Part shown: positions 43,923-52,919 of the stretch, one piece after another
How positions within the stretch are numbered: the first letter of the stretch is position 1
Layout: each line of letters opens with the position of its first letter
Source of the DNA: Tenacibaculum larymnensis
GTDB taxonomy: Bacteria; Bacteroidota; Bacteroidia; Flavobacteriales; Flavobacteriaceae
NCBI RefSeq assembly: GCF_028829235.1
Contig: NZ_JAIWJY010000001.1
Span: 434,001 to 498,000, forward strand
Length of the DNA stretch: 64,000 bases
Reading direction: 5' to 3'
Translations under genes and position numbers: made by a program
The notes under the pieces: model-generated
What the model was told of the DNA's origin: nothing
Seen by the model: the letters and a program-made list of their open reading frames with translations, nothing else
The model's database searches: none

Positions 43923-44705
43923 TTATTTTCCTGGGAAATCAGGTTTACGTTTCTCTAGAAAGGCGGTGGTTCCTTCTTTAAAATCTTCGGTGCCAAAACA
44001 ATTCCCAAACTCTGTAATTTCGCTTTCAAAACCATTTACACCATCTTTGAAATTATCGTTAACAGCTTTAATTGCTGCGCTAATGGCAACTGAAGAGTTG
44101 CGCATAATTTTTGAAGCAATCTTTTCAGCTAAAGGTAAAAGCTCTTCTTGTGGAGTTGTATGATTTACCAACCCAGCTTCTTTAGCTTCGTTAGCAGAAA
44201 TCATACCTGCTGTCATTATCAATTCCATTGCCTTTCCCTTACCAACCAATTGAGGTAAGCGTTGTGTACCACCATATCCAGGAATAACTCCTAAAGAAAC
44301 TTCAGGTAAGCCCATTTTAGCATTATCAGAAGCTATTCTAAAATGACAAGCCATTGCTAACTCTAATCCACCACCTAAAGCAAAACCATTTACAGCAGCT
44401 ATAACTGGAGTAGATAGGTTTTCAACAAAGTCAAATAAGGTTTCTTGTCCTTTTCTAGCTAACATTCCTCCTTCTTCAACAGAGAAATGTGCAAACTCAG
44501 AAATATCTGCCCCAGCAACAAATGCTTTTTCTCCACTTCCTGTGATAATAATTACTTTAACAGCACTGTCTTCTTCCAAATCCTTGAAAGCATTATGAAG
44601 TTCTTCAATAGTAGCTTTGTTTAAAGCGTTTAGTTTTTTTGGTCGGTTAATTGTAATAGTTGCTAATCCGTTAGCTTGTTCAACTAAAATATTTTCAAAA
44701 TTCAT
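43923..44705 (-). CDS. Enoyl-CoA hydratase/isomerase (crotonase family)
   Basis: 260 residues, standard length. The CoA and oxyanion regions are ITGSGEKAFVAGADISEF and NGFALGGGLELAMACHFRIA; the two catalytic Glu of hydratases are in GLPEVSLGVIPGYGGTQRLP (first) and the region ahead of it. It probably hydrates short-chain trans-2-enoyl-CoA in fatty acid or amino acid breakdown. It is the last gene of the tightly packed operon holB, lipoprotein, histidine kinase, crotonase, 7 bp after the kinase gene. Confidence 0.92.
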   Translation of the reverse strand: MNFENILVEQANGLATITINRPKKLNALNKATIEELHNAFKDLEEDSAVKVIIITGSGEKAFVAGADISEFAHFSVEEGGMLARKGQETLFDFVENLSTPVIAAVNGFALGGGLELAMACHFRIASDNAKMGLPEVSLGVIPGYGGTQRLPQLVGKGKAMELIMTAGMISANEAKEAGLVNHTTPQEELLPLAEKIASKIMRNSSVAISAAIKAVNDNFKDGVNGFESEITEFGNCFGTEDFKEGTTAFLEKRKPDFPGK

Positions 44706-44712
44706 ACTATGT

Positions 44713-46173
44713 TTATGTTTTAGGTAATATTACAGTAAAAACAGTTCCAACTCCTTTAGTTGAGGTAAAGGAAATTGTACCGTCATACGCTTCAATTATA
44801 TTTTTTATTATAGAAAGTCCTAAGCCCATTCCGCTTGTTTTAGTAGTAAACTTAGGCTCGAAAATTAACTCTTTATTTTCTTCACTAATACCTTTTCCGT
44901 TATCAGAAACTGTTATCTTAACATTATTCCCTTCAGAAGCAACTTTGACTTCTATTTTAGGGTTTTTATCAGTGTCTTTTATTGCCTGAATTGAGTTTTT
45001 AACTAGGTTGGTAACAATTCGTATCAATTGTGTTTTATCTAAACTAGCGTATAGCTCTTTTTCTTGAGGAAAATAATGTATGTAGTCTTCAGTAAAAATA
45101 TCTAAAGAATGTTTAACAATATCTACTACATTCAGTTTTTCTCGGCGTTGTGTAGGCATTTTAGCAAAATCCGAAAAAGCAGAAGCTATAGAACTCATAA
45201 CATCAATTTGTTGAATAAGTGTTTCACTGTATTCAGACATTTTCTCTTTGATGTTAGGATCTTCTGGGTTGAATTTTCTCTCAAAACTTTGTACTGATAA
45301 GCGCATTGGTGTTAACGGATTTTTAATCTCGTGAGCCACCTGTTTAGCCATTTCTCTCCAAGCTTGTTCTCGCTCACTTTGAGCCAGTTTTACAGCACTT
45401 TCTTCTAATTGATCAATCATGTTGTTATAAGCGGCAACTAAAGAGTTGATTTCTGAACTGGCAGAATTTAAGGTAATCTTTTCGTTACGCTTATTTAAAC
45501 GTGTCTCGTTTATTTTTTGTGAGATGGTTTGAATTGATCGTGTGATATAGGTTGATAAAAAGTAGGCTAAAATAATGGCAATGATAAGCATTAGTAGGTA
45601 AACTAATGATAGGCGAGAAATAAATTCTCTTAGTTCGTGTTTTTGCTCTTCGTTATCTTGCGCTATTTGTAGCTCTAAAATACCAATCCTCTTAAAACGA
45701 GGGTCATTTATATAGGTGTATGAAGATTGGTAAGTGATACCCTTTTCGGATCTACTCTTAAAAATTTTATGATTTGAATTGTTAGCTAAATCTCTAACAG
45801 TTTCATTGGCTAAGTTTTGACCTTCTTTTTTGTCGAAATTATATGGAATAGAAGATTTTAGTAACTTCCCATCCATGTCGTACATAGAGATAGTAAGTTT
45901 ATGAACATAAGCAATGTCATAAATTCTATCTTGAAAAATTTTGGATAGGTTTTCTGTAGTTACAGGGTATGTGGTTCTACGCTTAAGCTCTATTTCAATA
46001 TCTTGTTTTGTAGAGAATTCTTTACGCTCAAAACGTGCAGTATTATAATCTTTTGTTTGCTCGTCATATTGATAAATAGTAACGATTACAATTAAAATTG
46101 ATGCCAATAGCACTAAAAGTATCATTGACAAAAAAATTCTAATTCGAAGTGATATGTTATTGAAAATACGCAA
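44713..46173 (-). CDS. Membrane sensor histidine kinase (HAMP, HisKA)
   Basis: 486 residues. Two membrane segments (near 10-30 and 193-213) enclose a periplasmic sensor of about 165 residues with an Arg-rich start. A HAMP region with HEINETRLNKRNEK-like helix follows, then the H-box MAKQVAHEIKNPLTPMRLS with His281 and ATPase boxes (LVKNSIQAIKDT, DNGKGISEE, GMGLGLSI). The NPLTPMRLS form is typical of NtrY-like kinases. No response regulator is adjacent, so the partner lies elsewhere. It sits 2 bp after the lipoprotein gene. Confidence 0.92.
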   Translation of the reverse strand: MRIFNNISLRIRIFLSMILLVLLASILIVIVTIYQYDEQTKDYNTARFERKEFSTKQDIEIELKRRTTYPVTTENLSKIFQDRIYDIAYVHKLTISMYDMDGKLLKSSIPYNFDKKEGQNLANETVRDLANNSNHKIFKSRSEKGITYQSSYTYINDPRFKRIGILELQIAQDNEEQKHELREFISRLSLVYLLMLIIAIILAYFLSTYITRSIQTISQKINETRLNKRNEKITLNSASSEINSLVAAYNNMIDQLEESAVKLAQSEREQAWREMAKQVAHEIKNPLTPMRLSVQSFERKFNPEDPNIKEKMSEYSETLIQQIDVMSSIASAFSDFAKMPTQRREKLNVVDIVKHSLDIFTEDYIHYFPQEKELYASLDKTQLIRIVTNLVKNSIQAIKDTDKNPKIEVKVASEGNNVKITVSDNGKGISEENKELIFEPKFTTKTSGMGLGLSIIKNIIEAYDGTISFTSTKGVGTVFTVILPKT

Positions 46174-46175
46174 TT

Positions 46176-46646
46176 TTATAACTCAATTTTTTTAGTTTTC
46201 ATAAGCAAAGTGTCATCTGTTTCTCCATCATTATCCCAATCATAAGTAGATATAGCACTAAATCCGTCGTTTGTTTGTGTAATTTTATACCAAGCTTGTA
46301 CTTGTTTTCCTAAATAAGGGTAATCAACAAACAGACTATCGCCACTTGTTTCCCACTTTCCATCTGTTTCACCAACTTTTTTTCCGTCAGCTTGTACAAA
46401 CCAAGCAGAAAAAGTGCCATCGTTGTTATAGGTAGACTGGGCTTTTCCTGAATTAGGTTTACTAAAATCATCTTCAAAAACAGAAGTACTATCGGTTTCG
46501 TTAGCAGTTAAATATTCAATTTTTAAATATGTAGTTTCCCAGCTACCAACCAAATACTTTTGTAATAAAGGTTCTTTTTTTTCTTGTTTACAAGCAACAA
46601 AAAGTATTCCGAAAATAAGCGCGGTAATTATATGTTTTGTTTTCAT
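46176..46646 (-). CDS. Lipocalin-like lipoprotein, 156 aa
   Basis: Lipobox FVAC puts the lipidated Cys at residue 19. The rest reads as a lipocalin-like beta-barrel (YLVGSWETTYLKIEYL, NNDGTFSAWF, DGKWETSGDSLFVDYPYL). Ligand unknown. Spacings of 2 bp to holB and to the kinase gene make it part of the same operon. A role as an envelope partner or sensor accessory of the kinase is possible but only suggested by position. Confidence 0.8.
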   Translation of the reverse strand: MKTKHIITALIFGILFVACKQEKKEPLLQKYLVGSWETTYLKIEYLTANETDSTSVFEDDFSKPNSGKAQSTYNNDGTFSAWFVQADGKKVGETDGKWETSGDSLFVDYPYLGKQVQAWYKITQTNDGFSAISTYDWDNDGETDDTLLMKTKKIEL

Positions 46647-46648
46647 GA

Positions 46649-47800
46649 TTAAGATTGAATTTTTTCTTCTTTGGTATGTAGAAGACGCGTTAGTTTAACA
46701 GATAAATCTAACAAAATAATTTTAGCATTTCCGTTTCTTTCAATATGATATTGAGCATCGCTTACTTCTTTTTCGATAATTAAAATATTGGCACTATGAA
46801 TAAACGGAGCAAATTTAGAGAGGTCAAAGTTAGCAGACTTTGTTTCTAAAAACACTAGGTCTGGAGTTCCGTAGTTGAGAAGTAAGGCTTGTCTAAAAAA
46901 CTGTAAACAATATTGTAAAAATTGTTTTTGAGTCTCTCTACCAGATTTAGCAATTTCTTCTGACCATCCTATTAAATCTTGAATAACGGCAGCATTTCCT
47001 TTAGCTCTAAAGGCAGCTCGAATCCACGTAATAAACCATTGCTCAAAAACTAAGTCGTTTGAATTATTGTTTAAAACATGCAGAGCTTTATTGTAGTTAC
47101 CTTCAGACTGATGAGCAATTTTTACAGCTTCATTTTCTGATACACCTTCTTGCTGAACTAGGTTGTTAGCTATGTCACTTTCACTTAAAGCTGGGAAATG
47201 TAAAGCCTGACACCTAGATTTTATGGTATTTATAATTTGTTCTTCATCTTCAGTAATAAGAATGAAAATAGTTTTGCTTGGTGGTTCTTCAATTAGTTTT
47301 AATAATTTGTTAGAGGCAGCAACATTCATTTTTTCAGCCATCCAAATAATCATTACTTTAAAGCCACCTTCATACGATTTTAATTGTAGCTTTTTTACAA
47401 TATCTTCTGCTTCATCAACACCAATTTGACCTTGTTTATTTTCAACACCAATATGTTGTAGCCAATTAAACAAACTTCCATAAGGTTGCTCTTCAATAAA
47501 AGAACGCCAATCCTCTAAAAACAAATTACTAACAGGGTGTTTTTTTACCGAGTCATTTGTAGTCACTGGAAAAGCAAAATGTAAATCAGGGTGTTGTAGT
47601 TTACTACATTTTATATTACAAGCTTCTGGGTTGTCAGAAAAATTACACAATAGAAATTGAGCGTAGGCAATAGCCATGGGTAGAGTACCGCTACCTTCTT
47701 TACCAACAAAGAGTTGTGCATGCGGAATTCTATTGTTTTCAGCTGATTGCTGTAAGTGTTTTTTGATGTGTTCTTGCCCAATAATATCGTCGAAAGTCAT
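46649..47800 (-). CDS. holB: DNA polymerase III subunit delta-prime
   Basis: 383 residues from ATG 47800 (MTFDDIIGQEHIKKHL); the frame is open to 47821, but the promoter box lies in that stretch. AAA+ fold with FVGKEGSGTLPMAIA replacing a functional Walker A, the zinc-binding Cys region (CNFSDNPEACNIKCSK), GVDEAEDIVKKLQLKSYEG, and the SRC box NTIKSRCQALHFP. A changed P-loop is normal for delta-prime, which does not hydrolyse ATP. It is part of the clamp loader and heads the operon ending with the crotonase. Confidence 0.92.
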   Translation of the reverse strand: MTFDDIIGQEHIKKHLQQSAENNRIPHAQLFVGKEGSGTLPMAIAYAQFLLCNFSDNPEACNIKCSKLQHPDLHFAFPVTTNDSVKKHPVSNLFLEDWRSFIEEQPYGSLFNWLQHIGVENKQGQIGVDEAEDIVKKLQLKSYEGGFKVMIIWMAEKMNVAASNKLLKLIEEPPSKTIFILITEDEEQIINTIKSRCQALHFPALSESDIANNLVQQEGVSENEAVKIAHQSEGNYNKALHVLNNNSNDLVFEQWFITWIRAAFRAKGNAAVIQDLIGWSEEIAKSGRETQKQFLQYCLQFFRQALLLNYGTPDLVFLETKSANFDLSKFAPFIHSANILIIEKEVSDAQYHIERNGNAKIILLDLSVKLTRLLHTKEEKIQS

Positions 47801-47804
47801 ACCA

Positions 47805-47812
47805 CAAATATA
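47805..47812 (-). promoter_or_regulatory. -7 promoter element of the holB operon
   Basis: On the - strand TATATTTG, a perfect match, ending four bases before the chosen holB ATG. If used, the mRNA would be almost leaderless. Confidence 0.5.
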
Positions 47813-47893
47813 AGACATCAAACAAAGAGAACAACCTATTGTAAATAAATGATATATTGTTTTGATATACTGTTTAGAACGATTCTATTTTAG

Positions 47894-47901
47894 TATATTT
47901 G
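47894..47901 (+). promoter_or_regulatory. -7 promoter element of feoAB
   Basis: TATATTTG, exact match, 19 bp before the TTG start of feoA. No clear Fur box was recognised by eye around it. Confidence 0.55.
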
Positions 47902-47920
47902 CAAGCTAAAAATATATCTT

Positions 47921-48145
47921 TTGAGTACTATCGCATCGTTACATTTAGGGGAAAAAGGAATTATATCTGAAGAGTGCTTAGATAAGATTCCACTGAAGTT
48001 ATTAGAAATGGGGTGTTTACCAGGAAGTGAAGTAGAGTTACTTCAAATTGCTCCACTAAAAGATCCTATGTATATATGCGTAAATGGAAGTCATTTAGCG
48101 ATTCGAAAAGAAACAGCTAGTCAAATTTCAATTATAAAACTATAG
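47921..48145 (+). CDS. feoA: FeoA-domain protein, 74 aa
   Basis: A single FeoA SH3-like domain (LHLGEKGIISEECLDKIPLK, LLEMGCLPGSEVELL, GSHLAIRKETA). The start is TTG at 47921; no ATG is available before the conserved region, and TTG follows the promoter at a normal distance. FeoA is a small cytoplasmic partner of the ferrous iron transporter FeoB, encoded 3 bp downstream. Confidence 0.9.
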   Translation: MSTIASLHLGEKGIISEECLDKIPLKLLEMGCLPGSEVELLQIAPLKDPMYICVNGSHLAIRKETASQISIIKL

Positions 48146-48148
48146 CTG

Positions 48149-50254
48149 ATGAGTAATCGAATTAATGTAGCTTTAATTGGAAACCCAAATACAGGTAAAA
48201 CATCCTTATTTAATCAGCTAACTGGGTTAAATCAAAAAGTAGGAAATTATCCTGGAGTTACGGTTGATAAAAAACAAGGAATTTGTAAGTTGCCAAATGG
48301 TAAAAGTGCAATGATTACTGATTTACCAGGTACATACAGTATCAACCCAACTTCTTTAGACGAAAGTATTGTTTTAAAAGCTTTGATGACTACACACCAA
48401 GAAGAAAAGCCAGATGTAATTGTTGTAGTTGCAGATATTGAAAACCTAAAAAGAAACTTATTACTGTTTTCGCAGATTCAGGATTTAGAAGTTCCGACGA
48501 TTTTAGCGTTAAATATGGCGGATCAATTAAAGCGAAAAGGAATTTCTATTGACATACCTGCTTTAGAAAAAGAGTTACACACTAAAGTAGTATTAATGTC
48601 GGCAAGAACAAATGAAGGTGTTGACGATTTAAAAGAGGTAGTAGCGAATTATGGATCGTTAAAAGTACATTCAAATTTTAACGAACTATCTAAAAAAATT
48701 GATACAACTTACTTTGACCGATTGGCTACGGTGAGTAAAGAGTTTACTTCGTATGAGTTGTGGATGATGTTAACTAAAAACCACACTCCATTACTTTCTT
48801 CTTCAGAAAAAGAAGCAATAAAAGAGTTTGAAGGTGAAATTACAAAGCAGAAAAAATATCAGCATAAAGAAACGATATATAGATATCAGCAAATAAACGC
48901 TGTTTTAAATAAAACGTATAAGATAGATGCTTCTAAAGCGACAGATATACGCAGTAGATTAGATAGAGTATTTACTCATAAAATATTTGGGTATGTTATT
49001 TTCTTCGGATTGTTATTGCTAATATTTCAATCTATTTTTGATTGGGCGTCTACACCTATGGATCTTATCGATGGGTTGTTTGCCAATATTGCAGAGTTTA
49101 CAAAAGCACAATTACCAGCAGGAATGTTTACTGATTTATTAACCGATGGAATTATTCCTGGAGTTGGTGGAGTTGTAATTTTTATTCCTCAAATAGCTAT
49201 TTTATTTCTTTTTATATCCATTCTTGAAGAAACAGGATATATGAGCCGCGTGGTATTTTTGATGGATAAAATTATGCGTCGCTTTGGAATGAGTGGTAAA
49301 AGTGTTATTCCTTTAATCTCAGGAACAGCATGTGCTATTCCAGCAATTATGGCAACTAGAACTATTGGTAGTTGGAAAGAACGATTAATTACCATATTGG
49401 TAACACCATTTACAACCTGTTCTGCAAGATTACCTGTGTATGCTATTTTAATAGCTTTAATTATTCCTGATACTAAGCTGTTTGGTTTTTTTAGTTTACA
49501 AGGTTTTACCCTGTTGGCTTTATATATTTTAGGATTTGCGGCTGCAATTATAGCAGCATATGTGTTACATAAGACATTGAAGATAAAAAATAACTCGCTT
49601 TTTGTAGTTGAGATGCCTAACTACAAGATACCATCGGTTAAAAATGTGTTTTATGATGTGTTAGATAAAACAAAAGCATTTGTTTTTGGGGCAGGAAAAA
49701 TCATTTTAGCGATTTCAATAGTATTATGGTTTTTAGCATCTCACGGGCCATCATCGTTTGAAAATGCAGAGAAAAATGTAATTGAAAATGTAGCAAATCA
49801 ACAATTGTCTGAAGAAGAGCTAGCTAAAAAAGTCGCTTCTGCTAAACTTGCAAACTCATATATAGGAATAGCAGGAAAAACAATAGAGCCAGTTGTTAAA
49901 CCATTAGGTTATGACTGGAAAATAGGTATTGGACTAATTAGTTCTTTTGCTGCGAGAGAGGTGTTTATTGGTACGTTAGCAACTATTTATAGTGTAGAAG
50001 ACGACGGAGAAGATACGACTACTATCAAACAAAAAATGGCATCAGAGATAAACCCTGACACAGGAGAGAAGAGGTTCAATTTTGCTACAGGAATTTCTTT
50101 ATTGTTGTTTTATGCGTTTGCAATGCAATGTATGGCAACGTTAGCAATTGTAAAAAGAGAAACTAAAAGTTGGAAGTGGCCAATGGTTCAATTAGTAAGT
50201 ATGGGGGCTTTGGCATATTTATCAGCATTTATAGCCTATCAAATTTTAAGTTAA
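48149..50254 (+). CDS. feoB: Ferrous iron transporter B
   Basis: 701 residues. N-terminal G domain: G1 GNPNTGKTS, G3 DLPGTYSINP, G4 LNMAD, G5 SARTNEG. The membrane part starts near residue 275 with two gate repeats (VGGVVIFIPQIAILFLF, SGTACAIPAIMATR, and CSARLPVYAILIAL). It imports Fe2+ across the inner membrane using GTP. The stop overlaps the next small gene by one base (TAATG). Confidence 0.97.
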   Translation: MSNRINVALIGNPNTGKTSLFNQLTGLNQKVGNYPGVTVDKKQGICKLPNGKSAMITDLPGTYSINPTSLDESIVLKALMTTHQEEKPDVIVVVADIENLKRNLLLFSQIQDLEVPTILALNMADQLKRKGISIDIPALEKELHTKVVLMSARTNEGVDDLKEVVANYGSLKVHSNFNELSKKIDTTYFDRLATVSKEFTSYELWMMLTKNHTPLLSSSEKEAIKEFEGEITKQKKYQHKETIYRYQQINAVLNKTYKIDASKATDIRSRLDRVFTHKIFGYVIFFGLLLLIFQSIFDWASTPMDLIDGLFANIAEFTKAQLPAGMFTDLLTDGIIPGVGGVVIFIPQIAILFLFISILEETGYMSRVVFLMDKIMRRFGMSGKSVIPLISGTACAIPAIMATRTIGSWKERLITILVTPFTTCSARLPVYAILIALIIPDTKLFGFFSLQGFTLLALYILGFAAAIIAAYVLHKTLKIKNNSLFVVEMPNYKIPSVKNVFYDVLDKTKAFVFGAGKIILAISIVLWFLASHGPSSFENAEKNVIENVANQQLSEEELAKKVASAKLANSYIGIAGKTIEPVVKPLGYDWKIGIGLISSFAAREVFIGTLATIYSVEDDGEDTTTIKQKMASEINPDTGEKRFNFATGISLLLFYAFAMQCMATLAIVKRETKSWKWPMVQLVSMGALAYLSAFIAYQILS

Positions 50255-50370
50255 TGCAAGAAGTTTTAACATATGTGGTTGTTTGTGGAGCAGTTATTTT
50301 TTTAGTTAAAAAGTTCTTTTTTAAACCTAAAAAAAATAGCGGTTGCGATACAAACTGTAACTGCTCGTAA
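50254..50370 (+). CDS. FeoB-associated Cys-rich membrane protein, 38 aa
   Basis: ATG at 50254 shares its A with the feoB stop, indicating coupling. One membrane segment (LTYVVVCGAVIFLVKKFFF) is followed by a basic stretch and the Cys tail CDTNCNC. Size, position and layout match the FeoB-associated Cys-rich membrane protein family. It takes the place of FeoC, which is absent, and probably helps FeoB; the mechanism is not established. Confidence 0.88.
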   Translation: MQEVLTYVVVCGAVIFLVKKFFFKPKKNSGCDTNCNCS

Positions 50371-50412
50371 GAGAGAAAGTATATTTTACCATACAGTTTT
50401 TTATAAAAAATG

Positions 50413-50420
50413 TATGTTTG
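50413..50420 (+). promoter_or_regulatory. -7 promoter element of the outer-membrane protein gene
   Basis: TATGTTTG, exact TAnnTTTG match, 50 bp before the ATG at 50471. Confidence 0.5.
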
Positions 50421-50470
50421 TGGTATTATACTTGTAGGCAATACATAAATTATAAATAGTAAAAATTCAA

Positions 50471-50971
50471 ATGAAAAAAATATTATTAGCAGCTGTGGTT
50501 TTTGTTAGCTCTTTTACCTATGCACAGCAAGAGGTAAAAGTAGATTTACTAGATGCATTAGCTTTTAAAACCTTAGAAGTATCGTATGAATATTATACTA
50601 CCGATCGTTCCTCAATTGGTATTTCAGCGTTATTTAACTTTGAAAAAAAATCAGCAGATTTTAGATACAACGAAGAACGAATGTTTACTCCTTTTTTCCG
50701 TCATTATTTTACGAACAATAGTAATTGGAACTATTTTGGTGAAGTTTTTATGGGTATAAATACAGGAGAAAGAGAAATTGAGCTTGATGGTTCGCCTAAT
50801 ACCTTTAAAGAATATACTGATGGGGCTTTAGGGTTAGCTTTTGGATCAAAATATGTTTCTTCAGGAGGTTTTGTACTTGATATATATGGAGGTTTAGGTA
50901 GAAACCTATTTACTTCAGAGGCTCGTTCAATTGTACCTAGAGTAGGAATAAACTTAGGGTATCGCTTTTAA
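50471..50971 (+). CDS. Outer-membrane beta-barrel protein, 166 aa
   Basis: Signal peptide MKKILLAAVVFVSSFTYAQ, then alternating beta strands ending in GINLGYRF, a C-terminal aromatic typical of barrel proteins. About eight strands can be seen (for example TLEVSYEYYTT, FTPFFRHYF, WNYFGEVFMGINTG). It resembles small DUF3575-type barrels of Bacteroidota; the role is unknown. Single-gene unit with a promoter box and a terminator. Confidence 0.85.
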   Translation: MKKILLAAVVFVSSFTYAQQEVKVDLLDALAFKTLEVSYEYYTTDRSSIGISALFNFEKKSADFRYNEERMFTPFFRHYFTNNSNWNYFGEVFMGINTGEREIELDGSPNTFKEYTDGALGLAFGSKYVSSGGFVLDIYGGLGRNLFTSEARSIVPRVGINLGYRF

Positions 50972-50995
50972 CGACACTCATTCAAAAAAATATAA

Positions 50996-51017
50996 AGCTC
51001 GCGATTGCGAGCTTTTT
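50996..51017. terminator. Terminator between the barrel gene and brnQ
   Basis: AAAGCTCGC, loop GATT, GCGAGCTTT followed by T-run. It lies between convergent genes. Confidence 0.85.
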
Positions 51018-51048
51018 TAGTTTATAAGTAAGTCTTTTTTATTAAGAG

Positions 51049-52320
51049 TTACTTTTTATTTTTAATCAAATTAGCAAATGTAAAACTCAATATAGCAGGT
51101 AATACCCATCCTAAATTATAATTAGCAAAAGGAATATTGTTTTTAATTTCAGTTAAATAACTAGGGTTAATAACGTAACCTAGAAAATCTGGAATACTAA
51201 ATAAGAAAGTCACTCCTACTACAATTTTAAAAACTAAAGTTGAGGTGTATTTTTCTGGAAGTACATTCAGTACAATTAATATAATAGTAATAGGGTAAAT
51301 AAACATTAAAGCAGGCAAAGCAATGTTGATAATATATTTTACATCAAATTGACCAACAGCAATCCCTAATATGCAGCCAATAATAGCAGTGATTGTAAAA
51401 ACGTTTTGAGAGTTATTGTTAATACCTTTAAAATAATCGGCAGTACCAGTAATAATCCCAACGGCTGTTGTGAAACATGCTAAAGCGACTAAAACACTAA
51501 GAAAAATACTTCCAATATTTCCTAAAGTTTGGTTACTTAAAGAGTTTAAAATTTCTGTTCTGTTAGCATTTTCAGAAAAAGTAGAACTAAATAAAACACC
51601 ATTATAAATAAGACCAGCATAAATAATTAACAAACCAAACCCAGCAATAAAACCAGCTTTGGTAATTAGTTCTTTTTTCTCTTCAAAAGTTGTATTCGTA
51701 TTAAAATTCATTGAAACAACTAAAACACCACCAACAACTATAGAGGCAATGGCATCAAAAGTTTGATACCCTTCTAGTAAACCATCAACAAAAGGAGCTT
51801 TAAGCGTAGTTGGATTTATTATGTCTGGAGCTGTAAAAATTCCAACAAAAATTATAGCCAATAGAATGAATATAATAAAAGGTGTTAAAAATTTGCCGAG
51901 TAGGTTTAGTACTTTTGATCGGTTCATGGTGAAAAGAAAAACAAGTCCGAAATAAATTGTACTTGTAACTAAAGAACTACTATTATTAAAGTAAGGAGCA
52001 ATAGCCATTTCATGAGTAACCGATGCAGTTCTAGGTGCAGGCAAAGCAATACAAATGGTGTATACAACAAAGCAATATATAAGACTAAAAGTTGGAGATA
52101 CTTTTTTACCAAAATCGTACATAGTACCCTGTAGTTTAGCATGAGCCAAAATACCTATCATAGGAATAAAAACAGCGGTAATAAAAAAACCAACAGTTAC
52201 CAAAAACCATAAATTACCAGCACTCTTTCCTAAAAAAGGAGGCAAAATTAAATTACCAGCTCCAAAAAACATAGAAAATAAAGCAAAGCCGGTAATTAAA
52301 GTTTCTTTTGAGAATTTCAT
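51049..52320 (-). CDS. brnQ: Branched-chain amino acid carrier protein
   Basis: 423 residues with about twelve hydrophobic segments. Family features: FALFSMFFGAGNLILPPFLG at the N-terminus and ALACFTTAVGIITGTADYF in the middle. It is a cation-coupled carrier for Leu, Ile and Val in the inner membrane. Its ATG overlaps the stop of the upstream membrane-protein gene by 4 bp. Confidence 0.93.
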   Translation of the reverse strand: MKFSKETLITGFALFSMFFGAGNLILPPFLGKSAGNLWFLVTVGFFITAVFIPMIGILAHAKLQGTMYDFGKKVSPTFSLIYCFVVYTICIALPAPRTASVTHEMAIAPYFNNSSSLVTSTIYFGLVFLFTMNRSKVLNLLGKFLTPFIIFILLAIIFVGIFTAPDIINPTTLKAPFVDGLLEGYQTFDAIASIVVGGVLVVSMNFNTNTTFEEKKELITKAGFIAGFGLLIIYAGLIYNGVLFSSTFSENANRTEILNSLSNQTLGNIGSIFLSVLVALACFTTAVGIITGTADYFKGINNNSQNVFTITAIIGCILGIAVGQFDVKYIINIALPALMFIYPITIILIVLNVLPEKYTSTLVFKIVVGVTFLFSIPDFLGYVINPSYLTEIKNNIPFANYNLGWVLPAILSFTFANLIKNKK

Positions 52321-52868
52321 TTGTTTTGTTTTATAAATAACAAATAAACAAAATTGAAAAGGATATAAAGTACTCCAATAGCAATAAAAACAAACTTAGG
52401 TATAGCAAAAAAATAAGCAATAGAACTCCATAGCTGTTTCGTGCTTCCCATTAGTAATTTAATTAACCCAACGTTTTCTATAGCATCACAAAAACCAGCA
52501 AAAAATAAAGAAAATATAAGGATTACTCCAAAGCTGTATAAAGAAGAGTCTTTCCAAAGTTTCTTATTAAACTTATGAATAAAAACAGCTATTAATAAAG
52601 AATATGAAATTAAAAAAAGATAATCAAGCCCTAAGCTAATGCCGCAAGCTATTTTAGAAGTCTCGTTCCAAGAATTAATATATTTCTCAGATACTGCGAT
52701 GTCTTTTGCTAATTCAAAGCTTATAATACCATTTTTACATACTTCATTTTTTAGAAAACTATCCAAATAAAGCATATAAAGTATAAGAATTAATGTAGAA
52801 GTTATAAGAAAAATCGTAAGATTTCGCTCTTGTTTTTTAGAAAGGTTTTGAAAAGGAGAAATCAACAT
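52317..52868 (-). CDS. Unknown multi-pass membrane protein, 183 aa
   Basis: I do not recognise the family. Four to five hydrophobic segments: near 19-37, 77-94, 110-130 and 150-178. A stretch between the first two has a polar loop with ELAKDIAVSEKYINSW, and segment three contains FAGFCDAIENVGLIKLL with acidic residues inside the membrane region. It is coupled to brnQ by a 4-bp overlap, so it may assist or be regulated with that carrier. Confidence 0.7.
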   Translation of the reverse strand: MLISPFQNLSKKQERNLTIFLITSTLILILYMLYLDSFLKNEVCKNGIISFELAKDIAVSEKYINSWNETSKIACGISLGLDYLFLISYSLLIAVFIHKFNKKLWKDSSLYSFGVILIFSLFFAGFCDAIENVGLIKLLMGSTKQLWSSIAYFFAIPKFVFIAIGVLYILFNFVYLLFIKQNK

Positions 52869-52907
52869 TTTAGCAATTATTTGATGAGATTACAAATGAA
52901 AGATACA

Positions 52908-52915
52908 TATTTTTG
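52908..52915 (+). promoter_or_regulatory. -7 promoter element of the alpha/beta hydrolase gene
   Basis: TATTTTTG, exact TAnnTTTG match, ending five bases before the ATG at 52920. This position argues against the longer reading frame that starts at 52830. Confidence 0.5.
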
Positions 52916-52919
52916 CCTA

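Noticed and set aside
47840..47920. Fur box before feoAB
   Set aside because: AT-rich inverted sequences are present but none gave a convincing 19-bp Fur-type palindrome by eye.
52830..52919. Upstream start of the alpha/beta hydrolase
   Set aside because: It would overlap the divergent membrane-protein gene and skip the -7 box at 52908-52915.
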